From SHVZ01 sp044223515 (GTDB lineage: Bacteria > Pseudomonadota > Alphaproteobacteria > SHVZ01): a stretch of 64,000 bases of DNA. Position 1 is the first letter of the stretch. Every line of letters begins with the position of its first letter. Below the pieces are notes generated by a model that searched no databases, had not been told where the DNA came from, and saw only the letters and a list, made by a program, of their open reading frames with translations. The stretch covers positions 1-64,000 of the forward strand of contig JBGALV010000011.1 of the NCBI GenBank assembly GCA_044223515.1. The letters are read 5' to 3'. Below, piece by piece: positions 7,483 to 16,326 of the stretch. The position numbers were made by a program, and so were the translations under genes.

Positions 7483-8213
7483 GCGAGGTCAGGCCGGAGG
7501 AGCTGCTGGCGGCTACGCTGGCGGACCAGATCCCCGACGTGCGGCATATCGCGGTCGGCGCCGCCTCGCCGATCCCGGCGGCGGCGGCGTTGCTCAAGCA
7601 GGCGCGCGCGAAGGACCGCGTGCATGTCACGATCCTGCACAGCCGCCGCTACAACTCGTTCACCGATGGCGGACGCGAGCTGTTCGACGCCGCCGCCCAA
7701 GGCCGCATCGATGTGTTCTTCCTGGGCGGCGTGCAGATCGACGGCGAAGCCAACATCAACCTGGTCGGCGTCGGCGCGTATCCAAACCTGACCCAGCGCT
7801 TTCCCGGCAGCTTCGGCGCGCCTTACATGGCCTTCGTCGTACCCAACGTCATCCTGTTCCGCGAGGAGCACTCCAAGCGCACGCTGGTGAAGAAGGTCGA
7901 CTTCGTCACCGCGCCCGGCTGGAGCCCGGAGGGCGTGTGGCGTCGCGGCGGGCCCAAGGCGCTGGTGACCGGCCTCGCGGTGATGCCGTTCGACGCGGCG
8001 AAGCGCCGCTTCCGGCTCGCCTCGGTCCATCCTGGCCACACGGCCGACGAGGTGCGGGACGCCACCGGCTTCGACTTCGACATGCCGGCCCAGGTGCCGA
8101 CGACCAAGGTTCCGGACGCGGGCACGCTCGGCTTGCTCCGGGGGCCGATCGCGGACAAGCTTCGCGAGTTCTATCCGGACTTCGCCGACCGCGTCTTTCC
8201 CGTTCCCGCCTGA
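7479..8213 (+). CDS. Family I CoA-transferase, beta-like subunit
   Basis: The 244-residue protein starts on an ATGA overlap with the alpha subunit and matches GctB-like beta subunits, with IDVFFLGGVQIDGEANINLVGVG and FVTAPGW segments. I do not see the S-E-N/x-G catalytic glutamate motif near the N-terminus; the equivalent place reads HIAVGAASPIPAA. Divergent beta subunits without that residue are known in the IpdAB-type hydrolase group, so the reaction may be hydrolysis or transfer by another residue. That point is inference from reading, not from an alignment. Confidence 0.82.
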   Translation: MSEVRPEELLAATLADQIPDVRHIAVGAASPIPAAAALLKQARAKDRVHVTILHSRRYNSFTDGGRELFDAAAQGRIDVFFLGGVQIDGEANINLVGVGAYPNLTQRFPGSFGAPYMAFVVPNVILFREEHSKRTLVKKVDFVTAPGWSPEGVWRRGGPKALVTGLAVMPFDAAKRRFRLASVHPGHTADEVRDATGFDFDMPAQVPTTKVPDAGTLGLLRGPIADKLREFYPDFADRVFPVPA

Positions 8214-8226
8214 GGTTCCAGCCGTC

Positions 8227-9441
8227 ATGTCGAACTCATCCGGCGCGCTCGCCGGCCTCAAGGTCATCGACCTCTCGCGCGTGCTGGGCGGCCCCTACGG
8301 CACGATGACGCTCGGCGACCACGGCGCCGAGGTGATCAAGATCGAGCCGCCGCAGGGCGACGAGACGCGCGGCTGGGGCCCGCCGTTCAAGGACGGCACC
8401 GCCAGCTACTTCATCGGCGTGAACCGCAACAAGCGCGCGCTGGCGCTCGACTTGACCAAGCCGGACGGCCGCGAGGTCCTGCTGCGCCTGCTGAAGGACG
8501 CCGACGTCCTGGTCGAGAACTTCAAGACCGGCACGATGGAGAAGTGGGGTCTCGGCTTCGAGGACGTTCTCTCGAAGCAGTACCCACGCCTGATCCATTG
8601 CCGCGTCTCGGGCTTCGGCGCCGACGGGCCTCTCGGCGGCTTCCCCGGCTACGACGCCGTCGTGCAGGCGATGAGCGGCATGATGAGCATCAACGGCACG
8701 CCGGAGTCGGGCTCGACGCGCCTCGGCATCCCGATGGTCGATCTCGCCACGGGCCTGAACGCGGTGATCGCGATCCTGATGGCGGTGATCGAGCGGCAGA
8801 GGTCCGGCAAAGGCCAGTTCTGCGACGTGACGCTCTACGACACCGCGGTCGGGCTCCTGCATCCGCAGGCCGCCAACTACTTCCTCTCGGGCAAGACGCC
8901 GGGCCGCGTCGGCAACGCGCATCCGAACATCTCGCCTTACGACAAGTTCAAGACCGCGACCGGCGAGGTCTTCCTCGGCATCGGCAACGACCGCCAGTTC
9001 CAGCGGCTCTGCCAGCTGATCGGCCGCACCGAGCTGCCGGAGGACGCGCGCTTCCGGACCATGGCGGACCGCAACACCAACCGCGCGGCGCTGACGGTCG
9101 AGCTCGAAAGGGCGCTTTCGAGCCGCGACGGCAAGGCGCTCTGCGACGCGCTGCTGGCCGAGGGCGTGCCGGCGGGCCAGGTGCTCGATATCCCGGCCGT
9201 GATGGCGCATCCGCACACGATCCACCGTAAGATGGCGGTCGAGGGCGAGGGCGGCTACCGGGCCTTCGGGGCGCCCATCAAGATGTCGCGGTCCAAGTCG
9301 GGCGTGCGCTCGGTGCCGAAGAAGTTCGGCGCCGACAACCGGGCGATCCTCGCCGAGGCCGGATATTCAACCGCCGAGATCGACAAGCTCGTTTCGTCGG
9401 GCATCGTCCTCGACGCCCCGAAGGCCGCGCCCAAGGCATAG
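8227..9441 (+). CDS. CaiB/BaiF-family (class III) CoA-transferase
   Basis: The 404-residue protein has the class III signature: GLKVIDLSRVLGGPY at the start, HGAEVIKIEPP, then KRALALDLTKPDGREVL and the VLVENFKTGTMEKWGL segment. The catalytic aspartate is expected in IPMVDLATGL near residue 175. These enzymes form interlocked dimers and transfer CoA between carboxylates such as formate/oxalate, succinate or carnitine. It follows the family I enzyme by 13 bases, so two unrelated CoA-transferases sit in one operon. The substrate is not known. Confidence 0.93.
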   Translation: MSNSSGALAGLKVIDLSRVLGGPYGTMTLGDHGAEVIKIEPPQGDETRGWGPPFKDGTASYFIGVNRNKRALALDLTKPDGREVLLRLLKDADVLVENFKTGTMEKWGLGFEDVLSKQYPRLIHCRVSGFGADGPLGGFPGYDAVVQAMSGMMSINGTPESGSTRLGIPMVDLATGLNAVIAILMAVIERQRSGKGQFCDVTLYDTAVGLLHPQAANYFLSGKTPGRVGNAHPNISPYDKFKTATGEVFLGIGNDRQFQRLCQLIGRTELPEDARFRTMADRNTNRAALTVELERALSSRDGKALCDALLAEGVPAGQVLDIPAVMAHPHTIHRKMAVEGEGGYRAFGAPIKMSRSKSGVRSVPKKFGADNRAILAEAGYSTAEIDKLVSSGIVLDAPKAAPKA

Positions 9442-9481
9442 TCGGGCGTTCTCTTCCGCTCGTTCCTCCCTGGAGTCTCCC

Positions 9482-10486
9482 ATGGCCGCGTCGAAGATCT
9501 GGACCCGCGTCGACTACGAAAAGGACGGCAAGCAGGTCGGCTGGCTCAACCTGCCGCACTCGGTGAACCGCTCCGCCTACGGCAACATCGCGATCCCGAT
9601 CACCTGCATCAAGAACGGCAAAGGCCCGACCGTGCTGCTGATGTCGGGCACGCATGGCGACGAGTACGAGGGCCAGATCGGCCTCTGCAAGCTGGTGCAG
9701 AAGCTGGAGCCTTCGGACATCCAGGGCCGCGTCATCATCATGACCGCGTGCAACCTGCCTGCCGCGATGGCGAGCGCGCGTGTGTCGCCGATCGACGAGG
9801 GCAACCTCAACCGCGCCTTCCCGGGTGACCCCGACGGCACGCCGACCTTCGCGATCGCGCACTACATCGACAGCGTGCTGTTCCCGCTGACCAACTACAT
9901 CCACGACCTGCACTCGGGCGGCTCGTCGCTGCAGTACATGCCGTTCGCCTCGGTCCGCTACGGCACCGACGAGGCGGTCAACAAGCGCGCGCTCGAAGCG
10001 CTCAAGGCCTTCAACCCGCCGACCGGCTTCGTCTGGAAGCACACGGCCGACCAGCGCCTCGGCATCGCGCGCGCGGTCAGCCAGGGCATCGTCGCGCTCG
10101 GCGGCGAGTTCGGCGGCGGCGGCGCGGTCGACATCAAGGGCGTGAAGATCGTCGAGCGCGGTCTCGACAACCTGCTCGCCCATATCGGCATCACCGACAA
10201 GTCGAAGGCGCATCCGGTCACGACGCCGACCCGCTTCGTCGAGCTCAAGGGCCGCGACTACTACGTCTATACCGAGGAGGCCGGCCTGTTCGAGCCGGCG
10301 GCCGAGCTCGGCGACTGGATCAAGAAGGACCAGCTCGCCGGCTGGACCCATTTCGTCGACAACCCCGGCCGCAAGCCGGTGCCGAGCTACTTCCTGATGG
10401 ACGGACAGGTCATCTGCCGCCGCCACTACGGCCGCGTCGAGCGCGGCGACTGCGTCGCCCACCTGGCGACGAATTTCGAAGGCTGA
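9482..10486 (+). CDS. Succinylglutamate desuccinylase/aspartoacylase-family deacylase
   Basis: The 334-residue protein is a zinc carboxypeptidase-fold deacylase. The first zinc site is GTHGDEYEG near residues 57-65 (His and Glu ligands) and the third ligand is the His of IHDLHSGG near residue 141. The lengthy C-terminal beta domain ends in an F/G-rich barrel. Relatives include AstE, aspartoacylase and DoeB (N-acetyl-diaminobutyrate deacetylase). The overall layout is closest in my reading to the DoeB-like branch, but no ectoine genes are nearby, so only the family is claimed. It lies 40 bases after the CaiB-type gene. Confidence 0.88.
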   Translation: MAASKIWTRVDYEKDGKQVGWLNLPHSVNRSAYGNIAIPITCIKNGKGPTVLLMSGTHGDEYEGQIGLCKLVQKLEPSDIQGRVIIMTACNLPAAMASARVSPIDEGNLNRAFPGDPDGTPTFAIAHYIDSVLFPLTNYIHDLHSGGSSLQYMPFASVRYGTDEAVNKRALEALKAFNPPTGFVWKHTADQRLGIARAVSQGIVALGGEFGGGGAVDIKGVKIVERGLDNLLAHIGITDKSKAHPVTTPTRFVELKGRDYYVYTEEAGLFEPAAELGDWIKKDQLAGWTHFVDNPGRKPVPSYFLMDGQVICRRHYGRVERGDCVAHLATNFEG

Positions 10487-10498
10487 TCCTCTTCGAAT

Positions 10499-10573
10499 CC
10501 CCTCTCCCGGCTGCGCCGCAGGCGGGAGAGGTACGCGCGACGCCGAAGGCGTCGTCGCGCTAGGGTGGGGGTA
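10499..10573. repeat. BIME-like GC-rich palindrome, copy 3, with an extra inner hairpin
   Basis: CCTCTCCCGGC pairs with a GCGGGAGAGG arm at 10499-10531. A second hairpin, built on GCGACGCC and GGCGTCGTCGC, follows at 10535-10560, and the GGGTGGGGG tail ends the element. It fills the space between a deacylase gene and an EamA transporter gene and ends 3 bases before the ATG at 10577. Confidence 0.65.
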
Positions 10574-10576
10574 CGC

Positions 10577-11500
10577 ATGAGCGCCACCACCTCCACGCCC
10601 CGCCAGCTCCTCCTCGCCAACCTCGCCCTCATGGTGACGGCGACGTTCTGGGGCACGCATATCCCGGCGTCGTGGTTCGTGCTGCAGCGCTACACGCCGT
10701 TCGAGGTGATCGTCGGGCGCTACGTGCTGGCGGTCCCCTTGCTCGTCATGCTGCTCGCGATCGAGACGCGCGCCACCCACGCGAGGCCGGAGCGCAAGCC
10801 GCTCTGGCAGGTCTGGATGCTGGGCGGCGTCGGCATCCTGGGCTTCGCCACCTCCTACACGATCGGCATCTCGATCGCCGGTCAGCTCCAGGGCTCGCTG
10901 ATCTCCGCCGCCTCGCCCGTGGTCGGCGTCCTCGTCGCCTGGGCGCTTCGCGGCGCGCGTCCCGATGCAGCGATGCAGCTGGCGCTGGTGATGGCGCTGG
11001 CTGGTGCCGTCATCGGCATCGCCGGCAGCCAGGATCTCTCGCGCGTGGCGGTACCGGGCCTCGGCGAGGCGCTGATGGTCTTCGGCAACGTGATGTGGAG
11101 CTGGTACTCGCTCGCCGCCCTCGACTGGCTCAGGGGCTGGTCGCAGATCCGGGTCGCCACCTGGTCGATCGCGATGGCGGCGGCGACCGCCTTCGTCCTC
11201 GTCGGTGGCGCGATCCTTTTCGGCTACGCCCGCGTGCCGCCGCTGCCTGGTCTCGTCGACTTTCTGATCCTGCTCCATCTCGTCATCCCGGTGACGATCC
11301 TGGGCTTGCTCGGATGGAACTACGGCGTCCGCCACCTTGGGCTCTCGGTGTCGTCGCTGTACCTGAATCTGGTGCCGGTGACGGCGGTGCTGACCGCAGT
11401 CCTGCTAGGAGACACGCCCAACATGTGGCAGCTGGTCGGCGGCCTCGTGATCATCGCCGGCATCGGCCAGGCGCAGGTCCGCCGCCTCAAAAAAAATTAA
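10577..11500 (+). CDS. EamA/DMT-superfamily transporter
   Basis: This protein of 307 residues has the ten-helix pattern of drug/metabolite transporters, made of two five-helix EamA repeats. Typical features are LMVTATFWGTHIPASW in the first helix and LLGWNYGVRHLGLSVSSLYLNL in the second repeat. Members export amino acids or other small molecules across the inner membrane. A GTG at 10565 is possible but lies within the repeat, so ATG 10577 is used. The stop codon shares TTAA with the stop of the convergent Lrp-type gene. Confidence 0.9.
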   Translation: MSATTSTPRQLLLANLALMVTATFWGTHIPASWFVLQRYTPFEVIVGRYVLAVPLLVMLLAIETRATHARPERKPLWQVWMLGGVGILGFATSYTIGISIAGQLQGSLISAASPVVGVLVAWALRGARPDAAMQLALVMALAGAVIGIAGSQDLSRVAVPGLGEALMVFGNVMWSWYSLAALDWLRGWSQIRVATWSIAMAAATAFVLVGGAILFGYARVPPLPGLVDFLILLHLVIPVTILGLLGWNYGVRHLGLSVSSLYLNLVPVTAVLTAVLLGDTPNMWQLVGGLVIIAGIGQAQVRRLKKN

Positions 11501-11985
11501 GCCGGAATCTCCGGCTCGTCGATCGGCACGCCCGGCGCGTACTTCGAGAGGCGTACCGTCGGCAGGGACTTCACATGGCTGACGTTCTTCGCCGCGGTCA
11601 GCTTGGTGGTGAGGAAGCGCTGATAGGCGTCCCAGTCCTCGGCGACGACCTTCAGGAGGAAGTCCGCCTCGCCCGCGAGCATGTGGCACTCGCGCACCTG
11701 CGGCCAGCTCTTCACCAGCGCCTCGAAGGCGCTCAGGTCCGGCTCCGCCTGGCTCGAGAGCCCGACCAGCGCGAAGCCGGTGAAGCCGAATCCCAGCTTC
11801 TCGGGCGCGAGATCGGCATGGTATCCCCGAATGAAGCCGGCTTCCTCGAGCGCACGGACGCGGCGGAGGCAAGGCGGCGCCGAGATGCCGGCGCGCTTGG
11901 CCAGGTCCACATTGGTCATGCGGCCATTTGACTGGAGATCGCGAAGGATTCGCCGATCGATCCGGTCTACCTTGACCCGTCGCAT
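11497..11985 (-). CDS. Lrp/AsnC-family transcriptional regulator
   Basis: At 162 residues this has the usual two domains: an N-terminal winged helix-turn-helix (VDRIDRRILRDLQSNGRMTNVDLAKRAGIS, residues 5-34) and a C-terminal RAM/AsnC effector domain with ECHMLAGEADFLLKV. Such regulators bind amino acids and form octamers. The neighbouring EamA exporter, whose stop overlaps this one, is a reasonable target because Lrp genes often sit next to amino-acid exporters. The bases in front of the start are A+T-rich (TTTTATAACA), a likely promoter. Confidence 0.93.
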   Translation of the reverse strand: MRRVKVDRIDRRILRDLQSNGRMTNVDLAKRAGISAPPCLRRVRALEEAGFIRGYHADLAPEKLGFGFTGFALVGLSSQAEPDLSAFEALVKSWPQVRECHMLAGEADFLLKVVAEDWDAYQRFLTTKLTAAKNVSHVKSLPTVRLSKYAPGVPIDEPEIPA

Positions 11986-12049
11986 GAGACGTCCTTCCCC
12001 GCCGGAATTCCGAGCAATTTTATAACAACACCGCCGAAGTCGAGCAAGA

Positions 12050-13048
12050 ATGTTGCAGCAAACCGCGTCGGCGGGTCCGAAACCGGCTGAAATCACGGCC
12101 TGGGTGATCAGCGACGGCACGATCGGGATGGAGATCCAGAGCGTCGGCCTGGCGCGCACCATCGGCGTCGAGCCGGTGGTGAAGCGGGTCGCCCCCAGGC
12201 TTCCCTGGCGGGCGCTGCCGGCGAGCCTCTGGGCCTTCCCGTTCCTCTCGCTCGGGTCGGACAGCGATCCCTTGGAGCCGCCCTGGCCGGACCTCGTGAT
12301 CGGCACCGGACGGATCGCGGCCGCGCTCTCCTCGGCCGTCCGGAAGGCGAGCGGCGGCAGGACCTTCACCGTGCAGATGCAGGCCCCGCACCTGGCTCCC
12401 GATCGCTTCGACCTGATCGTGGTGCCCGAGCACGACGGCTACACCGCGCCGAATGCGGTGACGACGCTCGGCTCGATGCACCGCATCACCGAGGAGCGGC
12501 TGGACGAGGCACGCATGACCTGGGCGCCGCGCTTCGCTCATCTGCGCCGGCCCCTGGTGGTCGCCGTCATCGGCGGCTCGAACCGCCGCTATCGCCTTGA
12601 GGTCGAGGACGCCGCGGCACTCGGAAAGCAGCTGGCGTCGCTCACCGACGCGTACGGATTGGCGGTGACGCCGTCTCGCCGCACCGGCAAGCCGCAGGAG
12701 CAGGCGATCGCCCGCGCGCTCGCCGGCACCGACGCCTATGTCTGGGACGGCACCGGCGACAACCCCTACACCGGGCTTCTGTCGCTGGCAGACGCCCTCG
12801 TCGTCACGTCGGATTCGACCAACATGGCGACCGAGGCACTGGCGACCGGCAAGCCCGTGCACATCGCGCACCTGCCCGGCACGCCCGGCAAGTTCGGCGT
12901 GTTCCACAAGCTGCTCGAAAGCCGCGGCTACACGCGGCCGTTCCAGGGCCGCATCGAGTCCTGGTCCTACACGCCCCCGAACGACACCGAGCGCGTGGCC
13001 GAGATCGTCCGCGAGCGGTTGCCCCAGCGTGCCCCGGGCCGTATGTAG
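12050..13048 (+). CDS. ELM1/GtrOC1-like (DUF1022) putative glycosyltransferase-fold protein
   Basis: The 332-residue protein fits the family named after plant mitochondrial fission protein ELM1, which in bacteria is thought to be a nucleotide-sugar glycosyltransferase-like protein. Readable segments are AWVISDGTIGMEIQSVGLARTIG at the start, FDLIVVPEHDGY, VAVIGGSNRRYRL and the acceptor-like LVVTSDSTNMATEALATGKPVHI. It is the first of a pair with an unrecognised 636-residue protein that starts 7 bases later. The function is not established. Confidence 0.75.
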   Translation: MLQQTASAGPKPAEITAWVISDGTIGMEIQSVGLARTIGVEPVVKRVAPRLPWRALPASLWAFPFLSLGSDSDPLEPPWPDLVIGTGRIAAALSSAVRKASGGRTFTVQMQAPHLAPDRFDLIVVPEHDGYTAPNAVTTLGSMHRITEERLDEARMTWAPRFAHLRRPLVVAVIGGSNRRYRLEVEDAAALGKQLASLTDAYGLAVTPSRRTGKPQEQAIARALAGTDAYVWDGTGDNPYTGLLSLADALVVTSDSTNMATEALATGKPVHIAHLPGTPGKFGVFHKLLESRGYTRPFQGRIESWSYTPPNDTERVAEIVRERLPQRAPGRM

Positions 13049-13055
13049 GCGACCC

Positions 13056-14966
13056 ATGGCGCTCAAGATCGAGACCTTCTCCAACGTCACCGGCAGCTCG
13101 GCCCTGTTCAAGGCGCTGGGCCATCCGCTCGCCCAGCCGGGCCTCGCCCGGATGATCGCGAAGCTGGCCGCCAAGCCCTCGGTCGCGCTCTACGATCCGC
13201 TCGGCTTCGCGCAGACGCTTGCCGAGCTCGCCGATCTCTCGTCCGTCCGGTTCTCGAACGCCTATGTGCAGGACGTGACGCATATCGGCCGCGACATCGT
13301 CGGCTGCAAGACGGAGCCGGTCTCCTCGGTGATCGGCTCGGACGCCAAGGCCGTGCTGATCTGCGCCTTCGACGCCGAGCGTATCGTCGGACAGGTCCGC
13401 CACCTGGTCCTGCCGGGCTGCGAGGTCGTAACGCTGGATGCGGCACGCCTGCCGTCATCGATGCTGACCAACGAGCGCTTCTATCTCGACCCGCTGAACT
13501 TCGCGACCAACCTCGTCTTCTTCCGCGACGACGAGGAAGAGGGCGGCCATCACACGCGCCTCGTCACCGCCAACTACTGGTCGGGCTACGGCGCGAAGAA
13601 GACCACGCTCTGGCTCCGCCTCTACGACGCGGCCGGCAAGGCGCTCGCCGAATGGAGCGAGGATCTGGTTCCCGGCACCACCTCGGTCGTCATCGACTCC
13701 AAGGAGGTGCGGCGGCGTTTCGGGCTCAAGCCGTTCCTCGGCCAGATCTTCCTGCACGCGGTCGGCGTCGCCGGCCATGACGTGATCAAGTACGCGCTCG
13801 ACACCTATGGAGACAGCGCCTCGGTGCTGTCTTGTACCCACGACTCCAATTCCTTCCCGGCCGACTTCTACGCAGGATTGCCGGCTCCCGACAAAGGCGA
13901 GCGCGTCGTGCTCTGGGTGCAGAACGCGCATCCGATCCCGATTCCGGCGAAGGCCGTCGGCATCAACGCGATGGGCCGGCCCGAGATCGCCTGGCTCGAC
14001 GAAGAGGTGCCGCCGTTCGGCACCGCCTCGATCGACGTGGCACACCTGCTGCCGGCGCTGGCCTGGCCGGACCAGATCGAGATCCGCTCCGGCCGCCACA
14101 TCGTGCGGCCGCGATACGAGGTGACGCGCGAGCACCGCACGCGCATCGCGCATGTGAACGTCGAGCGCACCGACCTCAAGCCGGATCCGAAGATCGCCGA
14201 GCTCGGCAACCTGTTCGGCAAGGGCTTCATCCTGCCGGCGCCGATCCTGTCGCGCGCGCGCTACCGCTCGATCGTGCTGCCGACGCCGATGGCGACGACT
14301 CAAGGCGAGCTGCCCTCGCAGCTGATCGCCTACGATCCCGACGGCAAGGAAGTCGCGCGCCGCGCGCTCGGCCGCGTCCGCCGCGCCGAGTCGATCGCGA
14401 TCGAGGTCGACGAGCTGCTGGCCGACGCCGAACGCGAGATCGACACCGGCCACTTGGAATTCACCTACGACCTCGCCCGCGGCGGCGAGGCCGACGGATG
14501 GCTGCATGCTCTGTTCCGCTACGTCGACCGCACCACCGGCCACGCCGCAGACACCAGCTTCGGCGCGCATGTCTTCAACACCGCGCTCACCTACAAGGGC
14601 GAGCCGCAGAGCTACACCGGCAAGCCGCCGGGCCTTTCGACGCGCCTCTTCCTCAGGATCGGCTCCGATCCGCTCGACACCTACTGCCACCTGATCTACC
14701 CGGCCTCGACGCCGTGGCACGCGCAGTCCTCGACCGAGCTGGCACTCCATCGCGGCGACGGCGAGCGGATCGCCTCGCGTCATCTGGCGATCCCCTGCGG
14801 CGGCAGCCGCGCCTTCCGCAGCCGCGAGACCTTCTCGGCCGAGGAGCGCCACCGCGCCGGCGCCAACGCCTACATCGTCGTGCGCGACCTCACCTGCCGC
14901 CTCTTCGGCTATCACGGCCTGATCTCGGCGGAAGCCTTCTCGCTCGACCACATGTTCGGGTTCTGA
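13056..14966 (+). CDS. Unrecognised 636-residue protein paired with the ELM1-like gene
   Basis: I do not recognise this family. The protein has no signal peptide or membrane span that I can see. It contains many beta-prone stretches (for example TTLWLRLYDAAGKALAEW and RYRSIVLPTPMATTQG) and a C-terminus with conserved-looking His and Cys (DTYCHLIYPAST, DLTCRLFGYHG). The first 110 residues look like a helical and Rossmann-like part with LYDPLGFAQTLAELADL. The middle reads like repeated beta-sandwich units. It lies 7 bases after the ELM1-like gene and 1 base before a TSUP exporter gene, which suggests joint work on a cell-surface or secreted polymer. That is inference. Confidence 0.6.
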   Translation: MALKIETFSNVTGSSALFKALGHPLAQPGLARMIAKLAAKPSVALYDPLGFAQTLAELADLSSVRFSNAYVQDVTHIGRDIVGCKTEPVSSVIGSDAKAVLICAFDAERIVGQVRHLVLPGCEVVTLDAARLPSSMLTNERFYLDPLNFATNLVFFRDDEEEGGHHTRLVTANYWSGYGAKKTTLWLRLYDAAGKALAEWSEDLVPGTTSVVIDSKEVRRRFGLKPFLGQIFLHAVGVAGHDVIKYALDTYGDSASVLSCTHDSNSFPADFYAGLPAPDKGERVVLWVQNAHPIPIPAKAVGINAMGRPEIAWLDEEVPPFGTASIDVAHLLPALAWPDQIEIRSGRHIVRPRYEVTREHRTRIAHVNVERTDLKPDPKIAELGNLFGKGFILPAPILSRARYRSIVLPTPMATTQGELPSQLIAYDPDGKEVARRALGRVRRAESIAIEVDELLADAEREIDTGHLEFTYDLARGGEADGWLHALFRYVDRTTGHAADTSFGAHVFNTALTYKGEPQSYTGKPPGLSTRLFLRIGSDPLDTYCHLIYPASTPWHAQSSTELALHRGDGERIASRHLAIPCGGSRAFRSRETFSAEERHRAGANAYIVVRDLTCRLFGYHGLISAEAFSLDHMFGF

Positions 14967-14967
14967 G

Positions 14968-15696
14968 TTGCCGGAGACCGGCGTCGTCGTTCTCGTTCTC
15001 GCCGGCGCGTTCTCGGCCGGGTTCGTCTCGGGCCTCTCCGGCTTCGCCTTCGCGATGGTGTCGCTGGGCTTCTGGGCGCACACGCTGGCGCCGACGGTGG
15101 CGGCACCGCTGATCGTCGCCTGCGCCGCCGTGGCGCAGATCTATGCGATGCGCCAGCTACGCCACGGGCTCCGGCTCGACCTGGCACTTCCCTTCATCGT
15201 CGGCGGCTTCGTTGGGATCCCGATCGGCGCCTGGCTGCTCACCTGGATCGATCGCGAGTCCTTCCGGCTCGCCGTCGGGATCTTTCTCGTGAGCTACGCC
15301 GTCCTCATGCTGGTGCTCGGCAAGACGCCGCCCTTCCACTGGGGCGGCAAGCTCGCCGACACCTTCATCGGCTGGACCGGCGGCGTCATGGGCGGCATCG
15401 CCGGACTGACCGGCGCCACGCCGACCCTCTGGTGCGCGCTTCGCGGCTGGAGCCGCGAGGACCAGCGCGGCGCCATGCAGCCCTTCAATTTCGCGCTCCA
15501 GATCGCCGCGATCGCGGCCTATGGCTGGCAGGGCCTGCTGACCGAAGAGGTCGGGCTGCTTTTCGCCATCGCGCTGCCGATCATGGTGATCGGCGTCGCG
15601 ATCGGCGTCGCGCTCTACAAGCGCATCGACGATGCGTGGTTCCGGCGCATCGTGCTCTGGCTGCTGCTCGCCTCCGGGGTGACACTGGCGCTCTAA
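14968..15696 (+). CDS. TSUP-family (TauE/SafE-like) membrane exporter
   Basis: The 242-residue protein is predominantly hydrophobic with about eight spans and the glycine-rich starts of the two TSUP repeats: SAGFVSGLSGFAFAMVSLG and GWTGGVMGGIAGLTGATPTLW. TSUP proteins move sulfite, sulfoacetate or related organosulfur anions. The start is TTG one base after the preceding stop, the only sensible start given the N-terminal helix. The last twelve codons are repeated in frame 51 bases downstream, after the stop. Confidence 0.85.
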   Translation: MPETGVVVLVLAGAFSAGFVSGLSGFAFAMVSLGFWAHTLAPTVAAPLIVACAAVAQIYAMRQLRHGLRLDLALPFIVGGFVGIPIGAWLLTWIDRESFRLAVGIFLVSYAVLMLVLGKTPPFHWGGKLADTFIGWTGGVMGGIAGLTGATPTLWCALRGWSREDQRGAMQPFNFALQIAAIAAYGWQGLLTEEVGLLFAIALPIMVIGVAIGVALYKRIDDAWFRRIVLWLLLASGVTLAL

Positions 15697-15747
15697 GCGC
15701 GCAAGAGCGCGCTGCTGCTCACCTCCGGCGTGACGCTCGTCCTCTAG
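15661..15747 (+). repeat. In-frame 51-bp duplication across the TSUP gene's stop codon
   Basis: The 36 bases coding LLLASGVTLAL plus stop (15661-15696) are repeated at 15712-15747 as codons for LLLTSGVTLVL plus stop, exactly 51 bases (17 codons) later and in frame. The two copies differ at six bases. The intervening codons read ARKSA. Reading through the TAA would add 16 residues before the second stop. Confidence 0.7.
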
Positions 15748-15753
15748 AACGCG

Positions 15754-16326
15754 CTAGAGATCGATGCGAAACCGCATTCCTTCGGTGCCGCCATAGGCGA
15801 CCTTCCGGAAGCGCTCGAGCATCCGGCCGCCGCAGGCGAGGATGACCTTCTGCGAGATCGTGTTGTCTGTGTCGGTGGTGAGCTCGACATAGTCGAGGCC
15901 CAGCGCCTTCGCTTCCGGCAGCAGAAGCTTCAGCGCCTGGGTCGCGTAGCCGCGCTTTCGCTTCCACGGCACCACCGTGTAGCCGATATGGCCCAGCACG
16001 TAGGGCGGCAAGGCCGAGGTGCCCTTCTGCCAGCGGAAGCCAATTGAGCCGCAGAACGCGCCATCCCACATCCAGCGCCGGAAGCCCGGCAGCCGCTTCA
16101 CCGTGGAGCCGTCCGGCAGCCGGATCGGGTCGCCCTTGGCGTCCGGATCGTCGAGGCTGGCAAGGAAGGCGTCCGCATCGGCGGCGATCTTCTCCAGCTC
16201 CTCCTTGGCGGCCGCGCCGAGGCGGATGTTGTCGGGCGACCAGCCGCGCTCCAGCGCGGCGACGTAGTCCGGCAGCTCGGCTCTGGATGGCTTGACGAGG
16301 CGAAGGTCGGTCATGGCGGCGGACAT
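15754..16326 (-). CDS. GNAT-family N-acetyltransferase
   Basis: The 190-residue protein is a GCN5-type acetyltransferase. The acetyl-CoA loop is WKRKRGYATQALKLLL near residues 122-137, preceded by the beta-strand LGHIGYTVVPW and followed by VELTTDTDNTISQKVILACGG, where the Asn and bulge are typical. The first 80 residues form a longer lead than in small GNAT proteins. ATG 16314 is an alternative start. It diverges from trxB. The acceptor substrate is not known. Confidence 0.88.
   Translation of the reverse strand: MSAAMTDLRLVKPSRAELPDYVAALERGWSPDNIRLGAAAKEELEKIAADADAFLASLDDPDAKGDPIRLPDGSTVKRLPGFRRWMWDGAFCGSIGFRWQKGTSALPPYVLGHIGYTVVPWKRKRGYATQALKLLLPEAKALGLDYVELTTDTDNTISQKVILACGGRMLERFRKVAYGGTEGMRFRIDL

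Noticed and set aside
9482..10486. Naming the deacylase DoeB of ectoine degradation
   Set aside because: No doeA, doeC or doeD gene lies nearby, so only the family is claimed.
9278..11335. 685-codon minus-strand frame opposite the deacylase and EamA genes
   Set aside because: The translated sequence is Arg/Asp/Glu-rich without domains, and the opposite-strand genes are convincing.
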